From Lagopus muta (Eukaryota > Chordata > Aves > Galliformes > Phasianidae), in NCBI RefSeq assembly GCF_023343835.1, contig NC_064433.1:28582214-28646213 (forward strand): a DNA stretch of 64,000 bases, given 5' to 3'. The notes beneath the pieces are model-generated. The model ran no database searches. It worked only from the letters and a program-made list of their open reading frames with translations, and was not told where the DNA came from. The position numbers and the translations under genes are program-made. Shown in pieces: positions 1 to 12,388 of this stretch (positions within the stretch are counted from its first letter, which is position 1; each line of letters begins with the position of its first letter).

Positions 1-3000
1 GCCTGATTTCAGCTTCTTATAACTCTTCCAAACTTTCTCTATTTGCAATGAAATTCCATCTAATTACTGTTTTTCTAAATAATGCTTTAGCTAAATCTGC
101 ACTGCTGGATTTGAGCATGAATGATAAATGATATGTTTTTATCTTCCTCCAAAATCACAGCATCTGTTTCTTTAAATATAAGTATCTTCTATCTTTCAGA
201 GCTGGGATATGAAATTTTGCAGAAGGAAATGTTTTCTATTGGAAGCATCTCTTCTACTGTCACTATGAAAATTCACCTTCAGCCATATGAGATTCGTTTG
301 AAATATCACGGTTCAAAATCTCAGTAGAATCTGGTTTGTGTTCACCAGTTAAAGTCTCCAGAGATGAGGCGACTTCTTGCACAAGCTCTCTGAGCACACC
401 CCAGGGCACTGCAGCTCTTAGTGTACTTACGCTACACAGCTTAATGTTAGTCATTCTGCATTGCATTTTCAAATCTGGAACATGGGAAAAATACAAAGTC
501 CGTGCCTCAGAGGAGCTGTGTGAAACTAAGTCACGAATGTCAGTGAAGCACGTACGTGCTGCAGTGATAGGTGTTGTAGTATTGCTCCTGAGAATATGAA
601 TAATCCCACCTTTACACCACAGCTTCATCTGTGGAGAGAAAAGCAGCTTGGGTAATATATTGAACAATGAAGTGAAAATAAAATAGTGTGCTGTTACTAT
701 TTAACTGAGTACAGTCAGTTCTTTGCACTGAGAAAAGAACTGTGGGAAGCAAAAGAGGACATAAGGATGTGATGAAAGATAGCATCCTAGGGCACATGCT
801 CCGCCTTATTGCCTAGAAATTGTGTGGGTGTTAGGTCATGCATTTTCTAGCTCCTGAGCTCTTAATAATGGTCTTTAACCTAATCTCTGTTATGTATCTT
901 GTGACTGACAGGTGGGGATGGATGTCTTTCTAGTTTAGTGCTGACCTGGGACCTGGGGACAGTGGGCTTCTTTCCAGATTCTACCACGTACCTACTGTAG
1001 AAACTAAATCTGTAAAATGAGCATAATAAAAAGAAAAAAAACAACCACCGCAATTTATTTTCCTGCTATCTATCACATCTGTTTGATGTTTCTCTTTTCA
1101 GAATGTTTAGGGAAGTTTTTGTCTCTTGTTCAGTATTTGTCAGTCTCTCTTGAGGCCTCTAGTTACCACTTTAGAGAAAGAATGACTTGATCAGTGGCAT
1201 TTGGGGCTTGCTGGAAGTAAACAAATTCTAGTGAATACAGTGGCATTTGTGGTGGCTGTGGGAGTTTCTCTAAACAAATTCCTGGGAAATGCACCCCTTC
1301 TGGTACAGTATGATTCTGTGATTCTTAGCATGGTTATAAAAATGCGAAGGCTAAAAGCCAGTCTTTCCATCCTAAGATGTGTTTAAGAATTTTGAAATAG
1401 ATGAGGCATGCAGTCATCAGTGGCTTGATAGACTCTCCCAAGAAACAAAATGTGATCAGGACATATGCAACAAGCTACCGTGTTTGGCCGCAAACCCATG
1501 GGGCCCGGCCTTCCTTGCAGTGAGAGGCATTGAGGTACCAGGCAGGATATGGAAGGATATGCGAGTGGCAACAGGAGCCTTGGTTTAGGCAGCTGAACTG
1601 GGCTTTGTGCTTCTGAAACTGGATCAAAAGCATTAATATGGATTATTTTCAGCATTTTCATTGTAATTCTTACCAATGCGGTGCTCTAATTGCATTTTAT
1701 CTACAAATGCAACAAAATGACTATAAATCCTGGAAAGAAAGGTGATATTAAATGCTTCTTTTTATTTATTAGATTTCTTACATAGTATTATAATATAAGC
1801 TAATAGAGAAAAGGGGTTTATTAAACTCAAATTTGAGGTTGTAGATCTAATTAAAGTTTCTTGCAGATACACACAAGAAAAATTCTTTGTAAACAAAAGC
1901 CTCTCCAAAATCCCTGCTTCAGCAACTATAGCTGTGGGAATTAGAGCAGAAGAGCAACAGAACAAGAACAGGGTCAATAAGGTAAAAACTGTCATGCAGC
2001 AATCCATATTGGTCTATGTGACTTTGAGCAAAATTTCCAGTAACTTCGCCTTGTGTTTGGAAATCAAACTTTTAATAGACACGTCAGAAAGGTGTTCTTG
2101 GGACTTGCACCAGAGTGGTTACTTTGTGGAAACTTTTTCTACCTGAAAGCAATGATGTTAAATAACTGAACAAAGACAGAGATGTTTTGATTAGGTACAC
2201 AGCTTTCCTCTGACAGATTTCAGAACCTGTAGTCTAACAGATGACAGACACCGTAAAGAACACAACTGCTTTTCTGCTAGGTTGCCTAAGGAACTCGGCA
2301 ACCTTCTTTTCAGCCATGTGACATTTTCATTATTTGTTTTGTCTTGTGCTTTTTGCTTAGCTCCTTTTACAAGCTGTTCTTTATTCTTCCTCAGGTGCAC
2401 AGGTTGTTTTCTTAAGAAGCAGAGCCAGCAGCCCACTGCCAGCTTTCCTGGTCAGGCAAAGGGAGTGGGCGGTGGTAGGGCTGGCCCAGTTCCTGGCTGC
2501 AGTCCTTCAGTCCCATTGCAAGCTCTGGACTCTGCACGTTGATGCACAGCTTCTATAGGCATCTCAGTGAGCTCTGAGAGTGTGCCTGTATGTTTAGTAC
2601 TGTGAGGAAAGCCCACGGATGGCTGATTCATTGCTTTTCTCTGCTTTTGGCTAAATGATCTTTGAACTTTGAGACAAAACTTAATTTAGGTCAGTGCAGA
2701 GGAGTGCTTGTCTCCATCTGTCACTGTTTTGATTCTTTTTCAGCAACTAAGAAATATGTTTAAGATGCAGTTCATGCCCAGAAGGCCTTTGATTGATTCC
2801 TATAAATAGTAGATTTAACTAATGTGACCCCTGTGTAAAAGGAATAGACCTTTTCAAACTGCTGAGTAGGAGAAAGCACAGAAGTGTGCCTACAGCAAGG
2901 AAAACTAGTATACACAAAGTCTCCCTGTGATGTAGAATGCAAGCAAAGGGAGAAATTCAGCATGAGGTTCCAGTAGGGATGCAGATTCTTTCCAAGTAAA

Positions 3001-3046
3001 TAATGCCATTATTTTAATTGCAAAAGCATTGTTTTATTATAATATT

Positions 3047-3083
3047 ATTGTATATATATATATACAATATATATATATATATT
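3047..3083. repeat. TA dinucleotide repeat with perfect 22-bp palindrome
   Basis: Positions 3047-3068 read ATTG, seven TA units, then CAAT. This is a perfect palindrome that can extrude as a cruciform. It runs straight into a second run of AT dinucleotides, to about 3083. Confidence 0.9.
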
Positions 3084-4025
3084 TGAACCAGGACACCCTT
3101 TTAAGGAGATACAGAATACAGAAAAAAGAATGATCCATAGGAAGAGAGAAATAGATAAACTGCCTGTCGTGGGTAGCTGTCACATGCCCCATAAAAATGT
3201 TCCCTTGCATGGCAGGCACAGCAGTTCTGTAAGCTACAGAACAAAGAAATATTGTGCCGTATCTTATCCTCCATTTTTAGTGTACAGTTCAGCACCAATG
3301 ACAGGCATTCTCTTCCTTTGAATAGATGACCCAATAAAAATACGTGTCCTTTGTTAGACTTTATATTGTGGAAGTGGTGGTGGAGTGTAATTCATTGATG
3401 AGAAGAAAAAATTCCTCTGTTGCTGCATTTGGGAAGAAGCAGCAGCAGGACTGCCCTGGGTGCTTGGGGTCCTGCTGAGTTCAGCACGAGTGGGCTCATG
3501 CCTCCATGTGTGAGATGCCTATGTGAGCCCTACTGAGGGTTTCTCCAGAAACTCCTCCTCCTGCACCCGCTTTCTGCTTTATCTAAGTGGCTTTCGGGGA
3601 CCAAAAGGGACAAAAATGAGAAGGTTTGCCAGCACAAACAGCAACGTGTCTTTCATTTTTCTGGGCACAGCCCCTGGGGAGCAGCAGGGAGGAGTGCCAT
3701 GCCAAGAGTGCCCCAAGATGGATTGTTTTGGGGGAGAAAATGTGCCTCTGTGGCTCTCTGTTGTGAAGGGTGCATGCAATTCCCTTCTCTTGGTCCTGGT
3801 GACAGGCCAGGCCTGTGTGCTTCCTGCCACACAGCTGCCTTTCCATTGCCTGGCCTGAAGCTGTATTCCCCTTGGAGTGTTCTGCCTCCCTAAGGGCTTT
3901 GGGCTCCCCTGAGAGCAGGGAGGACATAAAGGGCCCTTTTTCCATCCACCTCCACCCAAAGAGCAAGAGCACATTGTGCTGATGTTTCTCAATACCTCAC
4001 TGAAATTCTGCCTTAAATTTTCTAG

Positions 4026-4144
4026 CAAATAAGAAGCCCAGGCTTGCTCCTGACAAAATCAAAGGCAAATCCCTACAGATGATGAAAGGAAAAACTGCAA
4101 CCCCCAAACAGTTGTCCATTTCAGTTTCCCAGATGAAACTAAAG
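4026..4144 (+). other. Possible coding exon A of an unidentified gene
   Basis: A good acceptor (pyrimidine-rich stretch ending TTTTCTAG, AG at 4024-4025) is followed by 119 nt open in one frame (codons start at 4028). A donor-like AAAG|GTGCAA sits at 4144/4145. The 39 full codons are rich in lysine, serine and glutamine (for example KKPRLAPDKIKGK) and resemble a disordered nuclear-protein segment. The exon would end in phase 0, matching the phase-0 start of candidate exon B 175 nt downstream. I recognise no family. Chance open frames of this size are common, so this is a hypothesis; it could equally be non-coding. Confidence 0.15.
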
Positions 4145-4319
4145 GTGCAAACTACGTTTGACAGTTCTTCAACTAAAACTAATATTCACTTCAAGCTTAT
4201 GTCTGAATTATTTAAAATGCGATAACATTCTTTTGCTCTATTGTATTCAGACATTCAGGATCTCTGCAAAATATTTATGTTGGATAGTCCCTATATCCAA
4301 TTCCTCTTTTTATCAATAG

Positions 4320-4595
4320 AACAATATTTATGAAGGTTGGACTGCCAACTTTGCCAGACAGACGCCCTTTGCATTCAAAAGAAAACATGATTCATCGGAG
4401 GATCAGGATTTCAGCTGCAAATTAAACAATTCTTTGGTAGGCCGAGAGACACTAGTCAATAAAGGAAAACTCTTGATAGCTGGAAAGGAATGCGCTGAAG
4501 GTTGCCAATGTTCAGTTCTGATCACTAATACCTTACCTGATGGAAGAGAGTTTTTTCTTTGCTTTATCTACTTAAACCCCAGGAGCAATATTTAA
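4320..4595 (+). other. Possible terminal coding exon B of an unidentified gene
   Basis: A convincing acceptor (TTCCTCTTTTTATCAATAG) ends at 4319. From 4320 the frame is open for 91 codons to TAA at 4593-4595. Spliced to candidate exon A it keeps phase 0. The conceptual peptide is well mixed in composition, with a basic patch followed by an acidic-serine patch (FAFKRKHDSSEDQDF) and then a cysteine-containing C-terminal part (CAEGCQC). It has no ATG near the start, so it would have to be an internal or terminal exon. I recognise no family, and no clear polyadenylation signal follows closely. A chance open frame remains the main alternative. Confidence 0.18.
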
Positions 4596-4640
4596 AAGAA
4601 ATAGAAGGAGAGCTATAATCAATTGTGCTGCAGAAAGTTG

Positions 4641-4829
4641 TCAGCTCTTTTTCAGACCATGAACATCTTCCAAAGTATTTGTGCAGCACACAGGACAGAA
4701 GAGCTCTGATCCAAATGTAGAGTTCTCAGGATAATACGTACAGTTACTATTAAGCATATAAAGAGCAATAGTAATGACAATGAGAAGAGCAATGACGAAC
4801 CTGTGGATTGTTACCTTTCTGGGCATCAT
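4641..4829 (-). other. Orphan ORF with type II membrane-protein layout
   Basis: A 62-codon ATG frame on the minus strand (tandem ATG ATG at its start). It encodes a short basic N-terminus (MMPRKVTIHR), an apolar stretch of about 16-17 residues (FVIALLIVITIALYML), then a polar segment with two N-glycosylation sequons (NCT and NST) and a CPVCC cysteine cluster. That order is typical of the first exon of a Golgi type II glycosyltransferase. An in-frame TAA lies upstream. No strong donor precedes the stop, although AGAAAG|GTAACA within the first codons is donor-like. I cannot assign a family. It may be the first exon of an unknown minus-strand gene, a decayed copy, or chance. Confidence 0.18.
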
Positions 4830-7800
4830 GCATGAAAAATAGACTTATTATAGCTGCTGCAGTGCTCAACACAATGAAAAATAAGTTCTATGCTGGGAGA
4901 AAGAAACATAAGATCTAGTGATCCTCATTTTTCAGACTGTTACTCCTGGTATGTGCTGTGGATATCCCACCAATTATTTATTGTCTCTGAGTAGTACTAT
5001 TGAAAATACGTAATGTATTTTTCATCACGTACCCTTTTAATGGTAATTAAATATCACAACCCTGCCTTGCAACTAATTGCAATGGCTTTGTTATTTTTGG
5101 TTTTGCCTGACTATGATTTCAAACTAATGATCATTAGTAACGATAATACTCCTGTACCCTTTTATCATGCCTTACATCTGTGGGACTCCACGTTAAGAAT
5201 TACTGTGTGCATTACACCAGTGCTTGCACTGAGTCACAGAGGTTAATTAACTTATTAAAGTTCTGAAGGCATGGCAGTGGCAGAATCTGAGTAACGACCA
5301 TCTGTCCTAAGTGCTTCTCTCCCTGGACTTGGCACTCTGACATCTCTTGTTAAAGGGTTACCCAGACCTTGCAAAATGCCATTAATCACTAAAAGCTGGA
5401 CTTCTTCAGGAGAGGATTATTTGTGTGGGAATGGAGGGAGGGAGTCACTTTGTTGCTAAAAAGAAGTTGAATGTAGGACTAATGGAAAGAAAAGCTCCTG
5501 CTTGTCTGAATCACACTGCTTGAAGGCAGAGGGTGTTGCAGACGGCTGGTAGCGTTTGGTAAGGAAATCTCAGAATGTTGCATTTACAAAACCAGCCTGG
5601 AGAGTTGTGAACTGAAATTCCAAGTTCCCAAACGGTACAAAATCAAGTCTGATGACACCTTGCTAATCTCACTGATGTCTTCTGAAAAGAACGTGGGAAT
5701 TGAGCAGCTCTTAATATGTGGTCTGCCAAAAGACCAAGTTAATCTAACTTCTGCTTCTGAGGAGACTGACGCTGTTGGATCTTGTCATCGGCAGCAGTGA
5801 ATGGCTGCTTTTTTGAATACACAGCCAAATTGCAGAGATCAAAAAAACTTGGGATTTTAAAAGTCGAATTGCTGCAGAAAAAAATATTTTCTGTGTCTCT
5901 CATTTCCTTCCACTCTGCTGTTTTATTTTATCACGAGAGCCTTTGACAGGAGCTGCTAATGATGCTTCAGATTCTCATGGGATGGAGACTGGCATCAGTG
6001 AATTTAAATTGGCATTTTATGCTGATGGTATATTAATATGTATGATCTAGCAAGGACTTTAGCTTTTATTACTAGTTTGAATCATTACTAATTTTTGGAA
6101 ATTTTCTGGCTCTATGATGAACTGTAATGAATTTGAAGCCATGCCCCTGCATAGACCAGATAACGCACTTAACATATATATTTTCCTATTTAAGCTGATA
6201 AGCTAAATTATCCCAAACTTCAGTTTATGTATTCTCTGTTTCTATTTAAAAAGAAAACCCCGATAGCATAATATCAGATTAATAAAAAACATTTTGCTGT
6301 TCCTTAATCATACATAACTTTAAAACATAACCAAGTGCCAAATCCAGCTTAACTAATTTAAGTGGGGAATCTCTTAGAAGTTAATAGCAGACTCTTCTAC
6401 TAAATTATACTCTATTGATCTGGTTCTTCTGGGCACAAGCAGAACCTGATGCATTGAGAGCATGGTTAGAAGGCAGGCAATACCATAAAGCACACCTAAG
6501 TAAGCTGAATGGAACAGTACCAACAGGTATGAAGAAAGACACGTTCATCCTTTCTAAAAGCACTGACAGTTCTGAGGGCTTTTATCTGCTGTTGATGTCA
6601 CTGAAGCATCTGGCTGCTCAGCATTTCTAAAACTCAGTCTTCTTTCTTAAAAAAAATAGTGATGAGGCAATCCAGCAGGCAGGAGCTATATTAGCATTTT
6701 GACAAAACACTGTGTAACAAGACTATCAGGCTGTACATGTCAATCCTCAGTGCAGGACTACATAGTCATTACAAAGTTGGGTTAGTACAGCAGAATTAAT
6801 GTTCATGAATCCGTGATGATAGGCAGCTTTGGAACATGTAGATTTGGCTTGTCCAAATATGTTTTAATGTTGTCATTTCTGATCATTCGCGTCTGAGTCT
6901 CTCACAAAAAAACACGCAGAAATCACCGGACAAATTCAAAATACAGTAAAAATTTGTCAGCATTGGAAAGTTAATTCTCTCTTCTCCCATTCCGGCCTCA
7001 CTGGGAAGGGAACTATTAAACTGTGAAGTAGCAAATGGCTAATTCAGCACTTTTGACATTTCCAGAAACAGGAGAAATGGACATCTGCAAATGGTCTACC
7101 AGGAGACGTTCAGCTGGACTGCATTTACTCAAGTGCTGGGACAAATAGCCAGAGGATCTATGTGCCTCTGTACAGGTTTATCAGTGGTATCAAACCTACC
7201 TCTCATCTTTGTCTCCAGAACAAAGGAGATGTGACATTAGTGAAACTCTTTCACTTACAAGCGAAAACATCACAAACTGGAGGGCACTCAGTCTGCTCTT
7301 AGAGGGGCTGGTGAATGAGAGAAGGTGATAAAAAGAATAATATCCTCAATACATTTTTAGAATACCTGGTCAAGGTAGTCCTTCATGCTAGACAAGTATC
7401 ATGAATCTTAGTTACATATAAAATAAAATAGCAGCCTTCTGGATGGTTTAAGTTTACTTCTAGAGTTAAGAATTGCATTTATTTTAATTTAGGCCCATTA
7501 TTTTGTGATTTGTTAAAGTGTAGCTTTAGGAAAACAGGACTTGGAGGAAAAATAAGGCAAACCAAATCACAGGCTGGAAAAATTACAAAATTCAACAGCG
7601 TGTTCTCACCACTCATAATTTGGCTATACTTTATGCTTATATTTTAAAAGATTTAGTACTGCAAATCATTATTCCATCTTATTTGTACTGTCAAATGCAA
7701 AAACAAGAAATTAATGATATAAGTCTCTAATGGAGGAAGTGAAATATTTCTAGGTATCAGTTTGCTAGAGCACTAGTATATTTCCTTATACTTATTATTT

Positions 7801-8255
7801 GTGTTAATGTAAGCTGTGTTTCAGAGGGAGTGGCCTTGTGGTCAATTAAATATTTGGAGTGAGAATTTCAGATTTCATACATGAGGAACACTGATACATT
7901 GTTTCTTGGCTAATTTTTCTTAACCTGTTTTGTACATAGAGACAAAAGGTGTGAAAATAACACTCTAAGCTACATTTTCAAAATATACATAAATGATAGC
8001 AAGTGTGACAAAGAGACAGATGATGTGAAAAAAGCAGAAGCAAATTCCTATATTCTCTTTTTGAGCCCCATCCATAGGAACACTGCCGTATTAATGTTCG
8101 TTTCCCTTTTGTTTCTATTGTTTCCATACTTCCAATCTGCTTTTTGTACTACATCTAATAGGAGTCTCATAATGCTAAAACAGTGCATGGATTCCTATCT
8201 TCCCATAATCTGATTGTAATTATATTTAGCTAACATTTTAAAATTCTGTCTTTCA

Positions 8256-8305
8256 CTTTTGTCTTGTTTTCCTTGACTGATTTTTGTCTTGTTCTCTTTG
8301 ACTTA
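8256..8305. repeat. 25-bp imperfect tandem duplication
   Basis: Two adjacent 25-bp units (8256-8280 and 8281-8305), both containing TTTTGTCTTGTT and a TTTGACT-like end. They match at 21 of 25 positions by eye. Confidence 0.75.
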
Positions 8306-9282
8306 CTAATAGCTTTTTCCAGTCTAAGTCCAGTTAAAATGCGTAAGAATTCTGTGCACACATTTCTCAGGCTGCTCACCTGGCTTAAACTAAAGGCAGC
8401 CACATTCTGGTGGCAACAGTAATTACATTTAATTTCAAAGACTTCAATTCACAGATTTACATAAGACTTCTGAAATTCCTATAAAAAAAAAAAACAACGT
8501 ATTTTCTCTTCATTTTGTGGTATTTCTCTCTGAGTTTTTCATATATGCTTTTGAACATGGTTTACTTTCTTTACTAGTACATGGGCAAGCTAATACTATG
8601 GAATGTATAGGTAAAGACAGTTTTCTAAACACCACACAGTGTAACACTGGCAAAGGACACGCTAAAGCCAGAGGGTTGGTGATACCCTAAAGGATTTCTA
8701 CTCATCTGAAAAGCTATCAAGGCCTTCATTGAGAGCTGTGGAGGTTAGAAACTGAGGTTCTGTTTCTTTCTCAGTTTATGATGTACCTGCTTTCACTGAC
8801 ATTGGGCAAGGTGACTGTTTCTCCATTCTGCTCAGTGCTGGCAGCTGGTGTGGTTTTATGATGTGAAAAATTATCCACTTGAATCTTTTTTCATGAGCTC
8901 ATGGATGCTAGGAAGCTTTTGATATCTGCATACCCCTAGGGAGCAGCTCAGTGCTGAGAGGAGGTGTCTGCAGCAGGTGAGTGGATTGTGGGTTGGCTCT
9001 GCAACGACAAATTTAGAAACTGGGACATCTAGCAGAGAAAACTGTTGGGTCAGGAAAGGGCTGTCAGGTAAAAATACCCAAGGTAGGACTCCTGTGTTCC
9101 TTTACATATATCTGTACTTGTAACTCCTTCTGTTTAGGGTTCACCAGGGTTACTGCTGTGGTATGAAGGACAGCATGTGCAGTGTGGGGCAGGGGCAGGG
9201 GGCAGATGCAGTCTGCAATGAGCCTTTTAGCAGACAGCTGAGCGACAATCCAGCTGGGTGTGGGAATGCACTACAGTCCTGG

Positions 9283-9326
9283 CAAATGTGAGGCTATCAC
9301 AAATGTGAGTCCTTACAAATGTGAGG
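9283..9326. repeat. Three-copy 16-17-bp tandem repeat
   Basis: The core CAAATGTGAG recurs at 9283, 9300 and 9316, separated by short diverged spacers, giving units of 17 and 16 bp. Confidence 0.8.
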
Positions 9327-10323
9327 CAGACATGTTTTTTCACAGTGTCTCACCTCTTCTTGCTCCTTCCTTCCTTCTTTCTTGTGGTAGAAAAAAAAAA
9401 TAGCTCTCCTTAACATGGCAGAAGAAAAAAGAAAAAAGAATTGAGGAAAAGCACCATGTCAACCCTTGAGCAAGTGTATTGATCCATTTTTTTTCCCATG
9501 TGTCAAGTCTGGAGTCATCATCTGCCTTTGCTAGTGGAGTTTGCAGTTAGAGATTTAAATTGGCTTTTGCCAATTCACCCCTCCAGTTCAGACAGTTTAT
9601 TCCTGTTCCCTAGCCACTCCTCCAATGTCAGAACACTGCTCTCCCTGTTGGCTTTCCAACTATCAGAAACACCTTAGTGAAGGTCAGATGCATCACACAG
9701 ACCTGGCTTCCAGTTTAGAAGGCCCTTCCTTGTCAGTAGTTTCCTACAGAGAAAGAGAAGGGCAGTCCCAATTCCCTGCTCTGAAACTTCTGGTCCACAC
9801 AAGCTGTTTTGACTCAGAACACAGAAAATTTTAATTATCTATCTCCTCATCTGTAAAACAGAGAAATCAGCACTTTCCTCTCTCACGGGAGTTTAGTATT
9901 ACGGTGTTCTGTTAGGAAAGTGTGGCAGAGATTCCTTTCTGTGCTCACATAGTCTTTGTAAGGCTCTGGGTGAACACGTCGTGCTCAGAGACAATTGCTC
10001 AGCAGCTGAAGACATCAAAAGTCAGTGGCATCCTTAATTTCCAACAGTTGAGTTTTCAAATTGCTGAACTGGTATGCTCAGGAACATTTGGCTTTTATAG
10101 CACTGGATTCTCACATCACACCCAAACCTCCTCTGCTGTCTTCGGTCCTCTCCAAGTCCTTATGGGCTGACCTCAGAGCATGCAGGCTGGGCTTCACTGC
10201 AAGTACTTTGGGTGCTTTTACTTATGTCTTGTGCTGGAAGGTGCCTATCCTAAAGACTTGTGCCTTAACACATAACCCTGTACAGTGTGTGTTAAAGACA
10301 CACACAGTCGAATGCCACACACT

Positions 10324-10465
10324 CATCGAATCACAGCATCATAGAATCATAGAATGGCCTGGATTGAAAAGGACCTCAAAGATCAACTAGCTTCAAGCCC
10401 CCCCATTCCCCCCACGGACAGATCAGGCCACTAGATCAGGATGCCCAGGTCTGCAGGGCAGCAGC
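10324..10465 (-). mobile_element. CR1 LINE 3' tail, minus strand, truncated
   Basis: Read on the plus strand, this starts with the reverse complement of the CR1 terminal octamers (ATCATAGAATCATAGAAT). It is followed by the usual GGCCTGGATTGAAAAGGACC segment, a C-rich stretch and a diverged GATCAGGATGCCCAGGTCTG segment. This is the 3' end of a 5'-truncated CR1 retroposon pointing away from PDZRN4. The inner boundary near 10,465 is approximate. It has no coding capacity. Confidence 0.85.
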
Positions 10466-11559
10466 AAGCAGTAAGTTAAGTGAAAAATGACAATGTATTA
10501 TATGGTTGCTGAAGACCATTAAAAGAGGTAGATCCAAAATCCAGACTCACACTTGATGCTTTTTAAGTAAGTCCTGCTCACATTCTTCTAGTGGTTGATC
10601 AGTGATACATCTGATGTCAAATGCAATTAAACATAGACTGTACAGTCTTTCTGCCAATGGAAAATTACAGATCACAAATGTTTTCTCTGTGAAAACTTCC
10701 TTACTGAATATCTGCAGGTTCTGCAGGTTTTGGAGAGTTTCTTTTCTGAGCTGGTGAGTGGAAACACTTGCCCAGGCTTTCAAGAAAACAACTGTGAGCC
10801 CTCAGACTCGTTTTTGCCCCTTCATCTCAGGGACAGCTCCTCAGACTCTCTTAGTGTGCTACAGTGATAGACTGCAGTGCAGGAAGACTGCTTGTTGACC
10901 TGGAAATCAGGGAAAAAATTACCTTCTGAGTTGTATCTCTGTAATGAAACATAAATGTATGAGCCGAATTTATGCTCATAATCTGTTCTCTAAAGTGCAG
11001 TGGTATTCATTCTTCCCAGACTCCAAATGATAACCGGTTTTAATAGTAAATACTCAAGTCTAAATTCTGCCGTCAGAGTGATGTTGTTGAGTCCTCCTGG
11101 CAATTAATATAGTCACACAGGGTTTTATTAGCATGACTGGGAAAAGAATCTTCCTTTGAAATCCTACAGATGAATAATTGGACAAAACAATTATGAAAAT
11201 GAGGAAGAAAAAGCAAAAAAGTACACTTTATCCCCACATATCTGAGTTGAAAGTTCACTAGATCTTCCCCCTTGAGTTAAATGAAGCCAGGAAGCTTCCA
11301 GTCTACCTACAGGATTTCAGAGCAATAATTCTTATCTTAGTATCCTTTCATCATAAGATTTGGAAGCAACTGTGCAGTTCACACTTTAAACTACAGATTC
11401 TCTTTGGATGAGGCAAGAGCTACAGGCTAAAATAACCCTTAATTTTGGACTTGGAAAAGCTCTTCCTCCTCTGCATGATACCCAGAAGCAGCAGGCTCTT
11501 CTTGCTGATAAAGGACTCCCTCAGCAGAAAATGCCCCCAACAAACCCTCCCTCAAAATG

Positions 11560-11573
11560 TGTGTGTGTGTGTC
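11560..11573. repeat. Short TG microsatellite
   Basis: An uninterrupted run of about seven TG dinucleotides in the upstream flank. Confidence 0.8.
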
Positions 11574-12342
11574 CAACTACATGTGACTAGGAAAGCGAGG
11601 AATCTCTTATTTCATGTAGCTTCTGCTGCTTTGCCTGACAGAGCAGAAGGAAATATTCTGGGAGCTGTTGGAGAAGGACTGAGTTATAGGAAGCTGAAAG
11701 GCTGGAGTGTCTGTTATTTGTGGATCCTGAAACCAGAACTGTGATCGTCCTGGAGACAAGCCACAGTATGGGGTTTATGTTATCCACACCTGGGTGCAGT
11801 GATCACAAAGGAGCTAATAGGACTCATCCTAGCAATACTCCCATATAAGCACATCAGTGATTTTTGTATGTATTCACTCATGTGTACCCATTTCCGTGGA
11901 GGTCTGGTACGCAGGCAGCTGTAACCTTTAGATGAGTTCTGTGCATTTGTCTATATTACAGGTTGCTGCAGTGGAAAATTACTTTTGATATAAACCCAGT
12001 TGTCTGTGCTGTCATCTGTGCTGACCTCTTGGCAAAGAGAGATAGCTCCTTACTGCAGCACGGACAGAGGAAGGTTGTAACCACTTGGAACTGTATGAGG
12101 CATGCTGACACTTCACCAATGCCCAGTGCCAGCCCAGCAAGGACAGGACATTTTAAAAAGTACAGCTACTGTACAGTTCCTAAGCCTACATTTATTTTTC
12201 ACCTAAGTAAAAATAAATCTCTAAAGCTCCAAGCCATGCAGTTTTGGCAGCATTCATACTGGAAGGGTTCACATCCTCACTGCAGAGCTCTCCCCTCATC
12301 GCTGTCTACTGGATTTGGCCCCTGCAGCTGCTGGGCTGTGCC

Positions 12343-12388
12343 TGAGCACTGAGCACAGAGCACTGATCACTGTGCACAGAACACTGAG
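12343..12388. repeat. GAGCACTGA/GCACAGA mini-repeat
   Basis: Interleaved imperfect copies of GAGCACTGA and GTGCACAGAACACTGA lie head to tail over about 45 bp. They look like replication-slippage products. Confidence 0.6.

Noticed and set aside
1185..1335. Possible ancient CR1 tail ending TATGATTCTGTGATTCTT
   Set aside because: Only the octamer-like end fits; the body lacks the ordered CR1 landmarks.
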